In this document: one piece after another, positions 27,691-36,315 of the stretch
Position numbering within the stretch: position 1 is the first letter of the stretch
Layout of the letters: each line of letters starts with the position of its first letter
Source: Pectobacterium araliae
GTDB lineage: Bacteria > Pseudomonadota > Gammaproteobacteria > Enterobacterales > Enterobacteriaceae
NCBI RefSeq assembly: GCF_037076465.1
Contig: NZ_AP028908.1
Span: 3,968,001 to 4,032,000 of the forward strand
Direction: 5' to 3'
DNA: 64,000 nucleotides
The notes under the pieces: generated by a model
The model's database searches: none
The model's input: only the letters and a program-made list of their open reading frames with translations
Told to the model about the DNA's origin: nothing
Position numbers and translations under genes: made by a program

Positions 27691-29145
27691 ATGACGCCGA
27701 TTACCTCTCTTTATTTAACAATATTGAATCAACAGGGTAAATCGGCCACCCGACTGAGCCAGGCGATTGAACGGCTTTCGTCGGGTCTGCGCATCAATGG
27801 CGCGAAGGATGATGCCGCTGGTCAGGCGATTGCCAACCGGATGACCGCCAATCTGAATGCCAACAGCGTCATCACCAATGGTATGAAAGATGGCCTCAGC
27901 CTAATGCAAACTGCCGAGAGCGGGTTGAATACCATCAATAGCCTGATACAACGTGGCAGGCAACTCGCAATGCAGGCGGCAAACGGAACGTTGTCAGATA
28001 CCGACCAGACCAGCCTGAACAGTGAATATCAGCAGATTAGGGAAGAAATCGACCGCATCGCTTCATCGACACAGATCTTTGGCCGCTATCCGCTGGCTCC
28101 TGCTGAACCGAGCCCTCAGCCTGCCAAATTAGGGACAACCTTGCCACTGGCTGAAAAGTTTCCCGTCCCCAATATCAATCATCAATTTCCCTCTGGGGTC
28201 ATTTCGCTGGCTTACATTCCTGCTGGCGCAAAAAATATCACCATCACCATCGACTCATTGAGCGCCGATGACGATATCCAGCTATTTGCACGAGATGGCA
28301 GGCATCTGGCCGGTACACCCGCAGAAGGTACAGACGCCGATATCGTCTGGTCAGTAAATGGTGTGACAGATGAAAGTACCATGAATACCGCCGTGATTAC
28401 GCAAGACAACGGCTTTTTACCTGGAGCCACCTACTCGGCAGATTCGCTGCTGCAAGCCGGGAAATACAATATCAACACAGGGGCACAGACCACTTATCAG
28501 GGTATGACCATCACCTACAGCGGTGATGGCGACCGTTTTGAAGATGCCAACACTGGGGACTTTAACGATGGAAATGTGGCCGCAGCAAACCAGCTGGAAA
28601 AAATTCACATTGATGAGGTGACAGAAGATCTGATTGTCATTGTGGTTGGCAGCGGCGTGTTTTACAGCAACGCAAGCTGGGATGAACTTCCCACACCGAC
28701 AGAGCCTGCCCCGCCACTGCCGCCCTCCGTACCCATCAGCAAAGAAACGACGTTTGTCATCGGGGCAAGTTTCGGTGATGCACTACAAACGGTCACTATT
28801 AACCCAACGCCAGCAGACAGCCAGTCACTGGGGCTTTCCTCTGTGACGCTAAGTACACCAGCACAGGCCAGTGAAGCATTAGCCACGTTCGATAATGCAC
28901 TCAAAACGCTGGACGGTTACCGCAGCGAATACGGCAGCCAGATGAACCGCTTTGAATCCGTCACTGCCGTGCTGTCGCAGGAGAAGGTTGCCACCGCTGC
29001 CGCCCGCTCACGCATATTGGATGCCAATTACGCCATTGAGGTTTCCGCGATGACAAAAAACCAGATCCTGCAACAGGTTTCTCTGTCCGTCTTGTCACAA
29101 GCCAATCAGCAGTCGGGAAACGTATTAAAGCTGTTACAGGGATGA
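27691..29145 (+). CDS. Flagellin-family protein with a large central insert
   Basis: Protein of 484 residues. The conserved flagellin D0/D1 ends are present: an N-terminal ATRLSQAIERLSSGLRINGA and AKDDAAGQAIANRM, and a C-terminal SRILDANYAIEVSAMTKNQI and NQQSGNVLKLLQG. Residues of roughly 165-395 are a beta-rich insert containing acidic loops (SADDDIQLFARDGRHLAGTP) and a proline-rich PTEPAPPLPPSVP linker, not the usual D2/D3. The start at 27691 (MTPITSLYLT) follows AGGTG; a start at 27646 would add an unlikely extension. No other flagellar gene is nearby. A LuxR-type regulator follows 51 bp later. Confidence 0.88.
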   Translation: MTPITSLYLTILNQQGKSATRLSQAIERLSSGLRINGAKDDAAGQAIANRMTANLNANSVITNGMKDGLSLMQTAESGLNTINSLIQRGRQLAMQAANGTLSDTDQTSLNSEYQQIREEIDRIASSTQIFGRYPLAPAEPSPQPAKLGTTLPLAEKFPVPNINHQFPSGVISLAYIPAGAKNITITIDSLSADDDIQLFARDGRHLAGTPAEGTDADIVWSVNGVTDESTMNTAVITQDNGFLPGATYSADSLLQAGKYNINTGAQTTYQGMTITYSGDGDRFEDANTGDFNDGNVAAANQLEKIHIDEVTEDLIVIVVGSGVFYSNASWDELPTPTEPAPPLPPSVPISKETTFVIGASFGDALQTVTINPTPADSQSLGLSSVTLSTPAQASEALATFDNALKTLDGYRSEYGSQMNRFESVTAVLSQEKVATAAARSRILDANYAIEVSAMTKNQILQQVSLSVLSQANQQSGNVLKLLQG

Positions 29146-29196
29146 TGTGCCGTCAGGAGTACCACTTTGCTATTTTTCTACTGAATCACTATCATC

Positions 29197-29742
29197 ATGA
29201 GCATTGAAATATTCAGCCACTGCCCTTTCACCACGGCAGCGTTTGCCTGTCTGGGAAATAGGGATGGCGGTAATGTACCCATCACTGTTGTTGATATTGA
29301 ACACGGTATCGACATGACGCTATTGACTCGCATCATTACCGATCGTCAACGGACATTCATTATTATTCTCAACAACCGCAAACATACACCGGTAATGGTG
29401 GCTAAAAAGGTATTACTGTTATCAAAACACGCATCAATTAGCACGATTAAAAAGGTTCTCTCTGCAATGTCATCGCCCAGGGAAATAAAAGGTAAGACGA
29501 TATCGTTATCACCGAATGAGAAAGTATTTTTCGGCTATTGGTTGGATGGAATATCAATTAAAGATATCGCAAAAAAAATGACGATAACCCATAAAACCGC
29601 CAACAACATGAAAAATAATATCTACAAGAAATATGGCATAAAAGATCTGCTCACCTTTTTACTCATCGCCAGAATCTCACATATGCAAAGTATCACTGAT
29701 GCTGAACATCACAGGGTTATCTACGTTGATAAGGTGGCGTGA
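29197..29742 (+). CDS. LuxR-type HTH regulator
   Basis: Protein of 181 residues. The C-terminal part (about residues 105-165) is a GerE/LuxR helix-turn-helix: LSPNEKVFFGYWLDGISIKD and MTITHKTANNMKNNIYKKYG. The first 100 residues are a short unclassified domain, without the phosphorylation aspartates of a standard receiver. It sits 51 bp after the orphan flagellin gene on the same strand and may control it. The DNA is more AT-rich than the flagellin gene. Confidence 0.82.
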   Translation: MSIEIFSHCPFTTAAFACLGNRDGGNVPITVVDIEHGIDMTLLTRIITDRQRTFIIILNNRKHTPVMVAKKVLLLSKHASISTIKKVLSAMSSPREIKGKTISLSPNEKVFFGYWLDGISIKDIAKKMTITHKTANNMKNNIYKKYGIKDLLTFLLIARISHMQSITDAEHHRVIYVDKVA

Positions 29743-29831
29743 GGTAACATTCTGAGAGCAACAGGAAGCTTGAATCCCTCTGATTTTTCGAGCATTATCG
29801 CAATATATTCCCTTTTCAGCCCGTGTTGCAT

Positions 29832-30101
29832 ATGTCATCTGTCCAGGAACTTCAAACTGCCATCACCGCCCCATTAACCGATAAAAACGTTTGCTGTAGC
29901 TACGTTCAGCGATATGATACAGTTTATTTAAAATCACAGCCCCCGGCAATCTGGATGTACTTTAATCAGCCTACGTCACACGACCTGAAGTCACTGGACG
30001 CTGTTAAATCTAGGTTAGTAAGTAATGTCAGTGCAGGAGTTTTAGAGCATATTGCATACTCATGGCACATCCTTAGCTTTCGGGCTGGCTTGCCACTGTA
30101 A
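29832..30101 (+). CDS. Short uncharacterised reading frame, possibly truncated
   Basis: A frame of 89 codons starting MSSVQELQTAITAPLTDKNV. No family is recognised. Its last 14 codons run antisense into the rhuM 3' end, exactly where the rhuM homology block begins, so the original gene was probably cut by arrival of the rhuM segment. Real coding use is uncertain. Confidence 0.35.
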   Translation: MSSVQELQTAITAPLTDKNVCCSYVQRYDTVYLKSQPPAIWMYFNQPTSHDLKSLDAVKSRLVSNVSAGVLEHIAYSWHILSFRAGLPL

Positions 30102-31100
30102 TAGTTCAGTGATATCCCGTTCGCCCTCTGCTTCTTTTAAACTGCGCTGTTGCTCGGCAAAGTGTTCATATTCAGCCTGAGCCTTGTCATCTGCTATTTT
30201 CTTGCTGATCGTACCTGCACCTTTTAATACATCACGATCATTGAATTGCAGGAATTGATCTAATTTTTCCTGCCAGTCACGTAGAAATATCTGCTGCCGA
30301 CGTCTGGCCTGATCTTCAGCAAAATCCAGCCACATATTGACCACGCGGTTCAGTTCATCAACTTCGCTTTTATTGAGATAATTTTTAGCGACGGTGACAT
30401 CCCCTTTACGCACTTCATCACCCTTAAAGCTGGTCAGCCCCATATGAGGAAGACTGGCATCGGCACGTTGGTGAATAAGCTCAGCAGCCGTTTTCCCAGT
30501 ACAGGCGAAATGCAGTTTATTCTGGATAGTCTGGAAAAAGAGAGTGGTCTCTTTCAGTGAGGGTTGATAATCCGCTGCAAGAGCAAAAATTTCCCGTACC
30601 CGTAAATAGACGCGCCGTTCGCTGGCACGAATATCGCGGATGCGTTCTAGCATTTCACCAAAGTAATCGGGCACTACTGACGGGCCGACAGGCGGATTTT
30701 TCAGCCGCTCATCGTCCATTACAAAACCTTTAATCAGATATTCCTGCAAGGTCTGTGTGGCCCACTGGCGGAACTGGGTTCCTCGGGTTGAACGGACGCG
30801 GTAACCGACGGCCAGTACCAATGACAGATTAAAATATTGAACCTGATAATTTTTTTCATCGCTGGCAGTTGTTCGGTAAAACCGAACAACTGAATTTTCA
30901 TCCAATTCACCGTCTTCAAAGATGTTTTTGATATGCTCGCTGATAGTCGATTTGGCTTTACCATATAGCTCACCGATCATCGCCTGCGATAACCATAACG
31001 TATCGTTTTCGAAACGGCATTCAATACGTATTTTGCCATCCTGGCTGGTAAACATTATGAATTCACCGGACGGGGCTTCAGGTAAGTGTTTATCTGTCAT
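30060..31100 (-). CDS. RhuM family protein, intact copy
   Basis: Protein of 346 residues of the RhuM (virulence-associated) family. It has the N-terminal winged-HTH-like section LWLSQAMIGELYGKAKSTIS and EHIKNIFEDGEL, the strongly conserved YRVRSTRGTQFRQWA and TLQEYLIKGFVMDDERL, and a C-terminal coiled coil. RhuM genes are often found inside type I restriction loci and islands. The molecular role is not established. The ATG at 31100 follows GGAG. The frame is open for 53 more codons, but these are a DUF4942 remnant. A second, broken copy lies at 56718-57700. Confidence 0.88.
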   Translation of the reverse strand: MTDKHLPEAPSGEFIMFTSQDGKIRIECRFENDTLWLSQAMIGELYGKAKSTISEHIKNIFEDGELDENSVVRFYRTTASDEKNYQVQYFNLSLVLAVGYRVRSTRGTQFRQWATQTLQEYLIKGFVMDDERLKNPPVGPSVVPDYFGEMLERIRDIRASERRVYLRVREIFALAADYQPSLKETTLFFQTIQNKLHFACTGKTAAELIHQRADASLPHMGLTSFKGDEVRKGDVTVAKNYLNKSEVDELNRVVNMWLDFAEDQARRRQQIFLRDWQEKLDQFLQFNDRDVLKGAGTISKKIADDKAQAEYEHFAEQQRSLKEAEGERDITELLQWQASPKAKDVP

Positions 31101-31109
31101 GGTGTCTCC

Positions 31110-31285
31110 GTTTTTATACTCCATCGGCTGAATGGTGATATCGCCCCGGTTATGCTTGCCATTCAATAGATACAGCATCCGTTCCAAATCAGCCAGTTGA
31201 TCGCATCGCCAGATCCACAACAGTTGTATTTGATCAGATTGCTGATGATGAAGTAACAAAGGGTTGGTTTTGTCATCTCACCGCA
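31110..31285 (-). pseudogene. DUF4942 gene fragment in frame upstream of rhuM
   Basis: About 50 codons (DQLADLERMLYLLNGKHNRG and DITIQPMEY) match the C-terminal part of the complete DUF4942 protein at 38252-39088 (DQLADLERMLYLLDGK, then RGDVTIRLMDH). The frame runs straight into rhuM without a stop, giving a chimeric open frame of 399 codons. The fragment lacks a start signal. Confidence 0.85.
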
Positions 31286-31660
31286 CCTACCGCACAACGA
31301 GTTATGTCCACTTTCAGGCTAACTGAGAACGTCTGGTCAGACTAGGCTAGGTGTTGAGATTGTACCAAGTAATTTGATCCAAAGTCTGGAGCAAGAGTGA
31401 TGACTCTATCCTTGGCCGACTGTTCTTTAGTACGATCTAAACACGCCTAAGCCCACAAAAAAACCAAGCAACAGGCCGTTTTTCAAAAAATCGTGGATTT
31501 TATTGATAAGTTAAAAAGGGTTGGCAGGCAAATTTAGCCATACTAGCTATCGTTAAAGATAGCTTCACACAATAGATGAATTGTATTTATCGCGGCTTAA
31601 CTGGGTAGTTACCAGTACAAACAACAGGTAACTACCCGGTGGGTCTTTAATCTAAAAAAA
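31286..31660. other. Gap with two hairpins, no gene
   Basis: No protein-like frame. It contains AGCTATC/GATAGCT (about 31548-31567) and the longer hairpin listed separately. It probably separates two imported blocks: rhuM/DUF4942 and the higBA operon. Confidence 0.5.
31603..31637. terminator. Long hairpin after the beta-protein gene
   Basis: Perfect 11-bp arms GGGTAGTTACC and GGTAACTACCC with a 13-nt loop lie 24 bp beyond the stop codon of the beta-family gene. The T-run is weak on both strands. Confidence 0.55.
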
Positions 31661-32785
31661 TTATGCGATCGATGTCTTTGCTGCTTTGATACGGTTGAAT
31701 TCAACAATTTCCTCAACGACATAACTAATATGATGGTTAGTATCGTAACCAATCCAATCTTGCGCCCTGCCTTTAAATTTTTTTAAGGTGCAGTCAAAGA
31801 TTTTTTCATCCCCCCATGAGAACCCAATACCCAAGTAATGTGGTGAGGCAACTATGACTTTTGCCAGGTCATAAATTTGATCACCTTTGTTACCTTTCTG
31901 CTTAGAATGCCCACGAGCAACAAAATACCGATTGTTAATCGTATACCTTATTTTTCCATTTGTATGTTTTGAACGTATATCATCAGCTGCGCTCGGGTTT
32001 CTTACGCCGTAATCAGCGAAAATCAGTCCCTCTGTACTTTCCGCAAGGAGAGCCTTCCAGACTACCATTTCACGTCTTTCAACGTAGCCTGTTGAGTCTT
32101 CGTGCTTAACTGCTTCATTTACGAATGTTGGAAATGATGCTCCAGCGAGCATAGATGCTCTAAAACCAAATCCTGCTGTTGCTTTTAGAAGGTGATGCAT
32201 ATCTGCGAGCAGTGAAACAATGGATTTTTTGGTTACATCCCCAAAATCGAACAATACAATTAATTGCTCACCTGAGAGGTGTAACGCATCAATAATTTTT
32301 TCGATACTCTCGATGAAATGTTCTTCATCGTAAGCATCCTCAATAGCCTCAGAATCGATGCGTAAACAATATAATGTATCTTCTGGCGTTGACAAGTTCC
32401 GCAAAGCATTTTGATAATCAATATCATCCCATCGATCAAGTCCGATTACAGGGTATATTTTCAGACCGCTTGCACATAGTTTACGGAACATATAGCTATA
32501 TACATGCTCTCCCGTCTCAATATATTCATTCGGTTTCCATTCAAAATGGTCGAAGAAGAGACTCATAGCAGTGCATGAGGATGTTATGTCATTTGCAACC
32601 TTGTCTAGGTAATCTTTCTTCGGTTGCGCAGAACCGCGAAGATAAGCCAATTCTTTTGTTTTTTCAGTAAACTTAGGGATTTCAAAAAAAGGAGTTATTT
32701 TTTGTGAATAAATAGGCTTGAGTTTCTCTAAGGCCGAAAATTCACCCGGTTTTGCTTTGAGTATAGGAACGTAAGTAGGGTACAT
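31661..32785 (-). CDS. Beta family protein (T4-type beta protein fold)
   Basis: Protein of 374 residues matching the Beta_protein family (pfam14350 type), with typical segments YVPILKAKPGEFSALEKL, TPFFEIPK, IYPVIGLDRWDD and HLLKATAGFGFRASMLAGAS. Members occur in phages and in toxin-antitoxin or defence settings; the biochemical role is unknown. The ATG at 32785 follows AGGAGG. The gene begins 16 nt after the end of the HTH/ImmA gene and should be part of the higB operon. Confidence 0.8.
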   Translation of the reverse strand: MYPTYVPILKAKPGEFSALEKLKPIYSQKITPFFEIPKFTEKTKELAYLRGSAQPKKDYLDKVANDITSSCTAMSLFFDHFEWKPNEYIETGEHVYSYMFRKLCASGLKIYPVIGLDRWDDIDYQNALRNLSTPEDTLYCLRIDSEAIEDAYDEEHFIESIEKIIDALHLSGEQLIVLFDFGDVTKKSIVSLLADMHHLLKATAGFGFRASMLAGASFPTFVNEAVKHEDSTGYVERREMVVWKALLAESTEGLIFADYGVRNPSAADDIRSKHTNGKIRYTINNRYFVARGHSKQKGNKGDQIYDLAKVIVASPHYLGIGFSWGDEKIFDCTLKKFKGRAQDWIGYDTNHHISYVVEEIVEFNRIKAAKTSIA

Positions 32786-32801
32786 CAACGACCTCCTAAA
32801 G

Positions 32802-34010
32802 TTACTCGTTAGTTACTGTGTTAAGGATTTTACTAACTTCACCCAGACCAATTAGGTCGGAAAATATACGATAATTGCCTGAATCTCTTCTTAATCTGCC
32901 AGCAATGATCGCTGGTGTAATTTTTAATTCGCGCGACAAGGTATCAATGCTTTCTTTTGAAGGAGAGATGTAAGCATCACTTCTTTTCCATACTGCTCTT
33001 GGAATAAATGCTTCTTTAGCTAATCTATTCGCTTCCGCTTCTTTTTTATCTTCCGATGAGGCATCTAAATCATCAAGGAACGTTTCTTCGCTATGAACAT
33101 GCTTCCATATATGAACAACCTCATGAAGCAGGGTAAACCAGAAGTTATCCAAACGATCATGCCTTAGAGTCAATCCTATAATAGGAAGTCCATCGATATC
33201 TTTTAAAGCAGCCCCATCAATACGAGTGCCTTTAAGGCTCGGTTCAATAATTACGATGATACCGTGCTTTTCAAGGAATTCGATTGCAAGAAGTGGTCCT
33301 TTTTCGAACCAACTCAACTGTGCCAAATCACGCAAAAAACTGGTCGATAAAATCGAAGGGTCAAAAACTTCAAGTTTATTTTTTCTCTTTCTGGCTTGCT
33401 GCACCACTCTACTTACCCAAGCAAACAAGGCATATTTAGTCGAGGGGGAGTAGGCATCACCGGATAATGTTCTCTTAAACGAGAGACTACCAGTCTGCCA
33501 GCCCATTTGATTAATAAAACTTTTTATAACATCTTCGGCTGAATTTTTTATTGCTTCGTTTTTTTCATTAATCCAACCTCGGCTAATCATTTCTTTAACC
33601 GGAAATTTAGACCAATCTACACCGTCTTCGGACATTTGGTCATTCGTTGCATTAACCCCCACAAGAGTTTCAGTGGATATTCCAAGTCCAATCGAGAGAG
33701 ACTTTATCATTGACACTGTCAATGGCCGCTTTCTAGACAATATCTCTGACACCCTGCTTCTTGTTCCCAAATAGGGAACAAGATCAACTTGTTTCAATCC
33801 TTTTTCGTTCATTCTAAACAAGATCGCATCGATTGGATCTGGCGGTTCTATCGGATATTTAGAATTTTCATATGATTCAACAACCGTTATCAGAAGCTCA
33901 AGTTCTTCATGTTCTTTGGAACGGATAGGAGGCATCATGAGCATCAAAGAATGAATGCGCTCTAAGTAGTCCTGATGCTGTTGTTCTGTTTTAATAACTT
34001 TAATATCCAT
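32802..34010 (-). CDS. XRE-ImmA/IrrE fusion antitoxin (HigA-like)
   Basis: Protein of 402 residues. Residues of about 70-115 are an XRE-type HTH (GLKQVDLVPYLGTRSRVSEI), the form seen in HigA antitoxins. The C-terminal part is an ImmA/IrrE zinc metallopeptidase with HEVVH at 296-300 and a downstream EAEANRLAKEAFIP helix. It begins right after the higB stop codon (TGAATG). It should bind the palindromes at the promoter and block the toxin. The peptidase may degrade a partner repressor or itself under stress. A third copy of the operator palindrome lies inside its own coding sequence over codons 78-85. Confidence 0.88.
   Translation of the reverse strand: MDIKVIKTEQQHQDYLERIHSLMLMMPPIRSKEHEELELLITVVESYENSKYPIEPPDPIDAILFRMNEKGLKQVDLVPYLGTRSRVSEILSRKRPLTVSMIKSLSIGLGISTETLVGVNATNDQMSEDGVDWSKFPVKEMISRGWINEKNEAIKNSAEDVIKSFINQMGWQTGSLSFKRTLSGDAYSPSTKYALFAWVSRVVQQARKRKNKLEVFDPSILSTSFLRDLAQLSWFEKGPLLAIEFLEKHGIIVIIEPSLKGTRIDGAALKDIDGLPIIGLTLRHDRLDNFWFTLLHEVVHIWKHVHSEETFLDDLDASSEDKKEAEANRLAKEAFIPRAVWKRSDAYISPSKESIDTLSRELKITPAIIAGRLRRDSGNYRIFSDLIGLGEVSKILNTVTNE
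33760..33782. promoter_or_regulatory. Operator-like palindrome inside the antitoxin gene
   Basis: Perfect 9-bp arms CTTGTTCCC and GGGAACAAG around a 5-nt centre. The core GTTCC-N7-GGAAC is identical, including spacing, to both palindromes at the operon promoter, yet this one lies about 500 bp inside the operon, over the codons for VPYLGT of the HTH. Confidence 0.6.
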
Positions 34011-34271
34011 TCATAAAACCTTAACTGCAATTATGAGCACTGATAAAACGTTGAAATCTATAACTGTTTCAACGATTGCGCTACAACCGTCTACTTTAAA
34101 ATTGAACATCCCGTTTGCAGGATTGGAGACTGTCGGAAATTGCTCCTTTATGTCCTGAACGGTTCTCCAACTGGCTGCATCTACTTCAGTAGACCAAACG
34201 TTTACCCATACTTTGCTGGAAACATTGAAATTTTTAACGTTATCCAACCGGTTTCTTCCGAGCAGCTTCAT
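34011..34271 (-). CDS. HigB-like toxin
   Basis: Protein of 86 residues of the HigB mRNA-interferase family (pfam09907 type): MKLLGRNRLDNV at the start, then VDAASWRTVQDIKEQFPTVS in the position where HigB proteins read DWKTPADIKAQF. The last strands (MFNFKVDGCSAIVETVIDFN) are shorter and more divergent than usual and lack the final YIRFVGTHAEYD-like ending. Toxicity may therefore be weakened. No frameshift explains this from the sequence. It lies first in a three-gene operon, and an operator overlaps its ribosome binding region. Confidence 0.72.
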   Translation of the reverse strand: MKLLGRNRLDNVKNFNVSSKVWVNVWSTEVDAASWRTVQDIKEQFPTVSNPANGMFNFKVDGCSAIVETVIDFNVLSVLIIAVKVL

Positions 34272-34276
34272 ATCTT

Positions 34277-34293
34277 GTTCCTAATATGGGAAC
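34277..34293. promoter_or_regulatory. Operator 1 of the higBA operon
   Basis: Palindrome GTTCC-N7-GGAAC directly before the higB ATG, covering the ribosome binding region. Likely bound by the HTH antitoxin. Confidence 0.7.
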
Positions 34294-34323
34294 ATCATAG
34301 TGTTCACTAGTTGCCGTGTCAAC

Positions 34324-34344
34324 ATGTTCCCAAAAGTGGAACAT
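34324..34344. promoter_or_regulatory. Operator 2 of the higBA operon
   Basis: Perfect 7-bp arms ATGTTCC and GGAACAT with a 7-nt spacer, 47 bp upstream of operator 1 and with the same core and spacing. Confidence 0.7.
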
Positions 34345-34723
34345 AAATTCATGTGATTACATTTTACCCTGAAACAATAATTATTTTTATGAATTCAATC
34401 AACTGCGTAGAGTTTAGTTTTTCATACCATTCTAAGCTCACTCTATAACCATACAAGCATGAGAGTAAGGCGTGATAGTTATCACCCAAATGTTAGTAAA
34501 TTCTTCTAATTATTTATCCGACTTACAACTCGATTGTCTAAGTCTAAATAGCACTATTTTTTGGTGATCTTTGTTGCGTGGCTGTAGCTAATGCGATGTT
34601 GATGACAGACCGCTTGGAAGCAGATCCGTTTGCTAAAACTGAGCACCATTCGTTTAGTGTGACCAGCTTCAGACAATCTATCAGCCCCCAATGGAAGAGG
34701 TTGTACGGCCGCCCCTTGAGAGT
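34345..34723. other. Gap between higB promoter and integrase, no gene
   Basis: AT-rich in the half next to higB. I see no protein-like frame, RNA gene or repeat beyond the hairpins that follow the integrase gene. Confidence 0.5.
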
Positions 34724-34814
34724 TTACCAGATGAAATTTATATGCAGATAAACTTCATCCGGTAAGTAATCAGAGCTTTAATTTACGTGAATAAGGATTT
34801 CATTCACGTAAATT
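34724..34814. terminator. Two hairpins after the integrase gene
   Basis: The nearer hairpin (34780-34814) has perfect 13-bp arms AATTTACGTGAAT and ATTCACGTAAATT. The farther one (34724-34765) pairs TTACC, GATGAA and TTTAT with ATAAA, TTCATC and GGTAA. They lie just beyond the integrase stop codon and could end its transcript. Confidence 0.6.
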
Positions 34815-34821
34815 ACACTCA

Positions 34822-36096
34822 CTATTGATGTCCTATATCTTTGATTTTCCCAAAATCAAACGCACTAACCGCCTTCTCCCGATTCGCATCGAGATAATCC
34901 GCCCACCATTGCAGCATTAGCCTGCGCTCATCCAGATGTTCCGCTTTGTGGATATAGGCAGCACGAACGCCGTTGCGTTCCTGATGACTCATCTGGCGCT
35001 CTACCGCATCCCGTGACCACTGGCCGGACTCCACCAGTGCGCTACAGGCCATCGTGCGAAAGCCGTGTCCGCACACTTCGGTGGTGGTGTCATAGCCCAT
35101 GGTTCGTAATGCGTTGTTGACGGTGTTTTCACTCATCGGTTTAGTTGGCCAACGATCGCCGGGGAAGATCAGTTCATGAGCACCGCTGATGGCCTTAATC
35201 TCTTCCAGCAGCGCTAAAGCCTGTCGGGATAGGGGCACCAGATGTTCAGAGCGCATCTTTGCGCCGCGCTGTGAGTGCTTCACGCCGGGAATGGCTTCAC
35301 GTTCAGCCGGTATCGTCCACATAGCGCGTTTAAAATCGATTTCCGGCCAGCGGGCAAAACGTAGCTCACTGGAGCGGATAAAAACGCACAGCGTGAGTTT
35401 TAACGCCAGTCTGGTCAACGCCCGTCCTTTGTGGCGTTCTATCCTTGCCAGAAAGTCAGACAGTTTATTCAGCTTCAGGGCTGGCCGATGGGTAGCTTTT
35501 GGTGCGGCTATCGCCCCGGAGAGGTCTTGCGCGGGGTTGCGTTCTATCAGATCGTTCTGCACCGCGTAGCGCATGATATCGGTGACGCGCTGGCGCAGCC
35601 GTGACGCCAAATCAAGATGACCGTTCTGTTCGACGACTTTCAGCGGCTCCAGCAGGTCTTTAGTTTTCAGATCGGCAATATGGCGATGCCCAATAGCAGG
35701 CAGGAGATTTCGTTCCATATCGCGCCATACCCGTCCGGCGTGCGTTTCTGACCATCTGTTTTGGCTAATGTTTCGGTGCCAGTCCTGCGCGACCTTCGCA
35801 AAAGTATTCAACGCTTCTTGCGCCTGCTCTTTTTCTCCTTCACGCTTTTCCGTTGGGTGGATACCCTCCAACAGCAGCAATCGTATCTCATCACGCTTCT
35901 CTCTGGCCTTCGCCAGCGAGATCAGCGGATAGGCACCGAATGCAATCCGGCTTTCCTTACCTTCAAAGCGGTATTTGAGATACCAGCGCTTAGAGCCGTT
36001 AGGACTCACTAAAAGATACAGGCCATGCGCGTCCGCGAGCTTATAGGCTTTCTCGCGAGGCTTGGCGGTACGGGCAACAACGTCGGTCAGCGCCAT
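34822..36096 (-). CDS. P4-type tyrosine integrase
   Basis: Site-specific recombinase of 424 residues. The N-terminal DUF4102 arm-binding domain (AYKLADAHGLYLLVSPNGSK) is followed by the core and catalytic domains with the R-H-R-H-Y set: arginine in RSSELRFARW, HGFR, histidine in RQMSHQE and the nucleophile tyrosine in RAAYIHKAEHLDER. It appears intact. Inverted and direct repeats upstream look like its binding sites, and a decayed tRNA-Leu 3' end lies 220 bp upstream. It probably moved the element to its left (higBA side). Confidence 0.95.
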   Translation of the reverse strand: MALTDVVARTAKPREKAYKLADAHGLYLLVSPNGSKRWYLKYRFEGKESRIAFGAYPLISLAKAREKRDEIRLLLLEGIHPTEKREGEKEQAQEALNTFAKVAQDWHRNISQNRWSETHAGRVWRDMERNLLPAIGHRHIADLKTKDLLEPLKVVEQNGHLDLASRLRQRVTDIMRYAVQNDLIERNPAQDLSGAIAAPKATHRPALKLNKLSDFLARIERHKGRALTRLALKLTLCVFIRSSELRFARWPEIDFKRAMWTIPAEREAIPGVKHSQRGAKMRSEHLVPLSRQALALLEEIKAISGAHELIFPGDRWPTKPMSENTVNNALRTMGYDTTTEVCGHGFRTMACSALVESGQWSRDAVERQMSHQERNGVRAAYIHKAEHLDERRLMLQWWADYLDANREKAVSAFDFGKIKDIGHQ

Positions 36097-36267
36097 AATT
36101 TGGGGGTCAACTCATAATCGAAGTGAATTGACCCTTATTTTGACCCCCAAATTGTCTGGATGTCAATGGACGAAAAAAGACCACTGTGGATAAAACATAC
36201 AATATAGCGAGAGGGGAATGAAATTAAAATCGTTATTTTACAGGTAGATATGGACGTCAATGGACGA
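36097..36267. promoter_or_regulatory. Integrase promoter/arm-site region
   Basis: A perfect 14-bp inverted repeat (AATTTGGGGGTCAA at 36097-36110 and TTGACCCCCAAATT at 36140-36153) overlaps the integrase start. Two direct repeats of 17 bp with one mismatch (TGGATGTCAATGGACGA at 36157 and TGGACGTCAATGGACGA at 36251) lie further upstream. This is the arrangement expected for autoregulation and arm-type integrase binding. Confidence 0.6.
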
Positions 36268-36279
36268 TTATGGACATAA

Positions 36280-36304
36280 AAAAAGCCACCCTGAGGTGAC
36301 TTAA
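36280..36304 (-). terminator. Rho-independent terminator (minus strand)
   Basis: On the minus strand AAGTCACC-TCAG-GGTGGCTT is followed by a run of T. It lies directly downstream of the tRNA-Leu remnant, as expected for a tRNA gene's own terminator. Confidence 0.7.
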
Positions 36305-36315
36305 TTTTCATACAA

